Source: Massilia kyonggiensis
GTDB taxonomy: Bacteria > Pseudomonadota > Gammaproteobacteria > Burkholderiales > Burkholderiaceae_D
DNA: 64,000 nucleotides
Assembly: GCF_024756235.1 (NCBI RefSeq)
Contig: NZ_JANUGY010000007.1
Span: 124,001 to 188,000, forward strand
Direction of reading: 5' to 3'
How positions within the stretch are numbered: position 1 is the first letter of the stretch; every line of letters starts with the position of its first letter. Below are positions 60,648 to 64,000 of this stretch, piece by piece. Position numbers and translations under genes: made by a program. The notes beneath the pieces were generated by a model. The model saw only the letters and a list, made by a program, of their open reading frames with translations, did not search any database and had not been told where the DNA came from.

Positions 60648-62117
60648 ATGACGACGAGACGAGATGCAATGCGGTTGCTGGGCGCCGCGACGCTGATGGG
60701 CGGACAGATGGCCGTGGCCGCGCGCAGCGGGGCGGCACCGGCGGCCGCAAACGGCACCGCCTGGCAGGTCGTGACGTCCGCACCGGGGGCGGACCGCTTC
60801 GCCGCGCGTCCGCTCGGCGCCTTCCAGCCGGCGGTCCAGCCACCCGAGACGGACATCGCCGTCTTCGTCGACACGTCGAAGCGTTACCAGGAAGTGTTCG
60901 GCTTCGGGGGCGCCGTCACGGACGCCGTCGCGGAAGTCCACGCGACGCTGACGCCGGCGCAGCAGCAGGCCTTCCTGGCGGCGTATTTCGACCCGCGCGC
61001 GGGCCTGGGCTACAACATCCTGCGCACGACGATCCACAGTTCCGACTTCGGCAGCGGCAGCTACACGTACGTGCGCGCCGGCGACCGTTCGCTCGGCTCG
61101 TTCAGCATCGCGCCGGACCTGAAGCTGCGCGTGCCGCTGCTGCGCGCGGCGCTCGCGTCGGCCCGCGCGCACGGCACCGACATGCGCGTGTTCGCCAGCC
61201 CGTGGAGCGCGCCGGCATGGATGAAGTCGAACGACAGCATGTTCGCGGGCGGCAGCCTGCTGCCGGCATACCGCGACACGTGGGCGCGCTACATCGTGAA
61301 ATTCGTCCAGGCGTACGAGCAGGCCGGCATTCCGCTGTGGGGCCTGTCGGTGCAGAACGAGCCGATGGCGAAGCAGAAATGGGAATCGATGATCTTCAGC
61401 GCGGACGAGGAGACACGCTTCCTCGGCGACCACCTGGGCCCCGCCTTGAGGGCGGCGGGACTGGGCGGCAAGAAGATCATCGTCTGGGACCACAACCGCG
61501 ACCTGCTGCCGCAGCGCGCCGCGACCATTCTCGCGGATGCGAAGGCGCGGCCATACATCTGGGGCGTTGGCTACCACTGGTACGAGACGTGGTCGGGCGG
61601 CGAGCCGATGCACCGCAACGTCGCCGCCGTCCACGCGGCCTGGCCGGACGTGAACCTCCTGATGACGGAAGGCTGTATCGAGAAGTTCGATCCGGCGCGC
61701 CTGCAGGACTGGTCCAACGGCGAACGCTACGGCCGCGAGATGATCGCCGACCTGAACGCGGGTTCCAGCGGCTGGGTCGACTGGAACATGCTGCTCGACA
61801 GCCGCGGCGGTCCGAACCACAAGAACAACTTCTGCTTCGCGCCGCTGCACGCGAGCGACGACGGGCAGCTCGTGTTCACGCCCATCTACACGGCCATCGG
61901 CCATTTCAGCCGCTACATCCGCCCGAAGGCACGCCGCGTGGGCGCCACGACGAGCCGCAGCACCCTCGACGCGACGGCGTTCCGCAACGCGGACGGACGC
62001 CTGGCCGTGGTCGTCATGAACCGCAGCGACCAGCCGCAGCGGTACCGGCTGTTCGTCGACCGGCAGGAGGTGACGGTCGAGATTCCGGCGCGGGCGCTGC
62101 AGACCATCGTCGGCTGA
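60648..62117 (+). CDS. Glycoside hydrolase family 30 enzyme, Tat-exported
   Basis: 489 residues. Twin-arginine signal (TTRRDAMRLLG, then Ala-rich) and a TIM barrel with a beta-sandwich tail, as in GH30. The acid/base Glu is E238 in QNEP and the nucleophile E341 in LMTEGC. The family cuts beta-glucosides, beta-1,6-glucans or glucosylceramides; the specificity is not clear. Preceded by the promoter and LacI-type operator. Ends 173 bases before the EF-G gene. Confidence 0.9.
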   Translation: MTTRRDAMRLLGAATLMGGQMAVAARSGAAPAAANGTAWQVVTSAPGADRFAARPLGAFQPAVQPPETDIAVFVDTSKRYQEVFGFGGAVTDAVAEVHATLTPAQQQAFLAAYFDPRAGLGYNILRTTIHSSDFGSGSYTYVRAGDRSLGSFSIAPDLKLRVPLLRAALASARAHGTDMRVFASPWSAPAWMKSNDSMFAGGSLLPAYRDTWARYIVKFVQAYEQAGIPLWGLSVQNEPMAKQKWESMIFSADEETRFLGDHLGPALRAAGLGGKKIIVWDHNRDLLPQRAATILADAKARPYIWGVGYHWYETWSGGEPMHRNVAAVHAAWPDVNLLMTEGCIEKFDPARLQDWSNGERYGREMIADLNAGSSGWVDWNMLLDSRGGPNHKNNFCFAPLHASDDGQLVFTPIYTAIGHFSRYIRPKARRVGATTSRSTLDATAFRNADGRLAVVVMNRSDQPQRYRLFVDRQEVTVEIPARALQTIVG

Positions 62118-62290
62118 TTCATCCTCGTCGCATGACGCCACCTGCGCGGGTGTCGCCGCCAGCACGAAAGCCGCACTTCAGTTACATTGTGCGGCTATAC
62201 CCTCTGTCTTAAGACCGGTTCACGCAGCCCGGCCTTGAAAGTGGGGGTATATGCACTTACATTGGCGTTCCGTATCCACAGGAGATAGTG

Positions 62291-64000
<1,710 letters not shown>

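Overview
The window reads as a chromosome segment of a high-GC betaproteobacterium of the Oxalobacteraceae (Massilia-like). Grounds: very high G/C at third codon positions, the acyl-CoA-synthetase-like/GNAT fusion, PEP-CTERM proteins, an EF-G close to betaproteobacterial forms, and very many histidine-kinase and diguanylate-cyclase genes. The genus is an inference from gene content; no rRNA is present to test it. Most of the window is dense single-copy chromosome; the only mobile element is one intact insertion sequence.

Layout. 1-3.6 kb: copper/metal-efflux genes on the minus strand (start of a Tat-exported multicopper oxidase, a TolC/CusC-type outer-membrane factor, a Met/His-rich secreted peptide, a DUF2946-like protein, a CDF cation exporter). 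3.7-13.8 kb: a Pat-type acetyltransferase whose ligase half has lost the phospho-histidine, a GNAT, a DEAD-box helicase, small membrane proteins, a D-amino-acid-dehydrogenase-like flavoprotein under a TPP riboswitch, a 43-residue lipoprotein, an outer-membrane barrel, a His/Gly-repeat protein and a type II NADH dehydrogenase. 13.8-29.6 kb: signalling-rich stretch with four sensor kinases, a REC-GGDEF protein, a kinase-less PAS-REC protein, hemerythrin, a TonB-dependent receptor, and a YfiR/CHASE8-type operon whose partner is a hybrid kinase.

29.6-37.4 kb: a tRNA locus with five 77-nt tRNA-Arg(ACG) genes on the minus strand, each with its own -10 box and four with the same terminator hairpin. 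Between the copies lie unrelated genes: an intact 1070-bp IS1595-like element with 13-bp inverted repeats and a perfect 8-bp target duplication, an S8 peptidase, a PEP-CTERM protein, an SPFH/ribbon-helix-helix pair, and a GNAT. The stretch around 33.9-35.1 kb is visibly AT-richer than the rest.

37.4-53.1 kb: a 1304-residue propeller sensor kinase, a D-2-hydroxyacid dehydrogenase, a Lys/Ala-rich secreted protein, an M28 peptidase, a bacterial NHEJ pair (ligD convergent with an SDR-ku-membrane protein operon), and a GGDEF-SulP-small membrane protein unit. 53.4-59.4 kb: a complete urease cluster, ureD-ureA-GNAT-ureB-ureC-ureE-ureF-ureG plus a HupE/UreJ membrane protein; all key nickel ligands of UreC are present. 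59.4-64 kb: a lysophospholipid acyltransferase, an ArsC-family protein, a GH30 glycosidase behind a clear promoter with a LacI-type operator, and the 5' part of an EF-G gene that is not in a str operon.

Functional themes: metal handling and copper tolerance, c-di-GMP and two-component sensing, stress survival (NHEJ with a stress-type SDR, hemerythrin), nitrogen acquisition by urease, and surface/secreted proteins. The most interesting items are the interrupted tRNA-Arg array, the TPP riboswitch with a leader ORF before a DadA-like gene, the YfiR-kinase operon, and a candidate small RNA near 26.7-26.95 kb.
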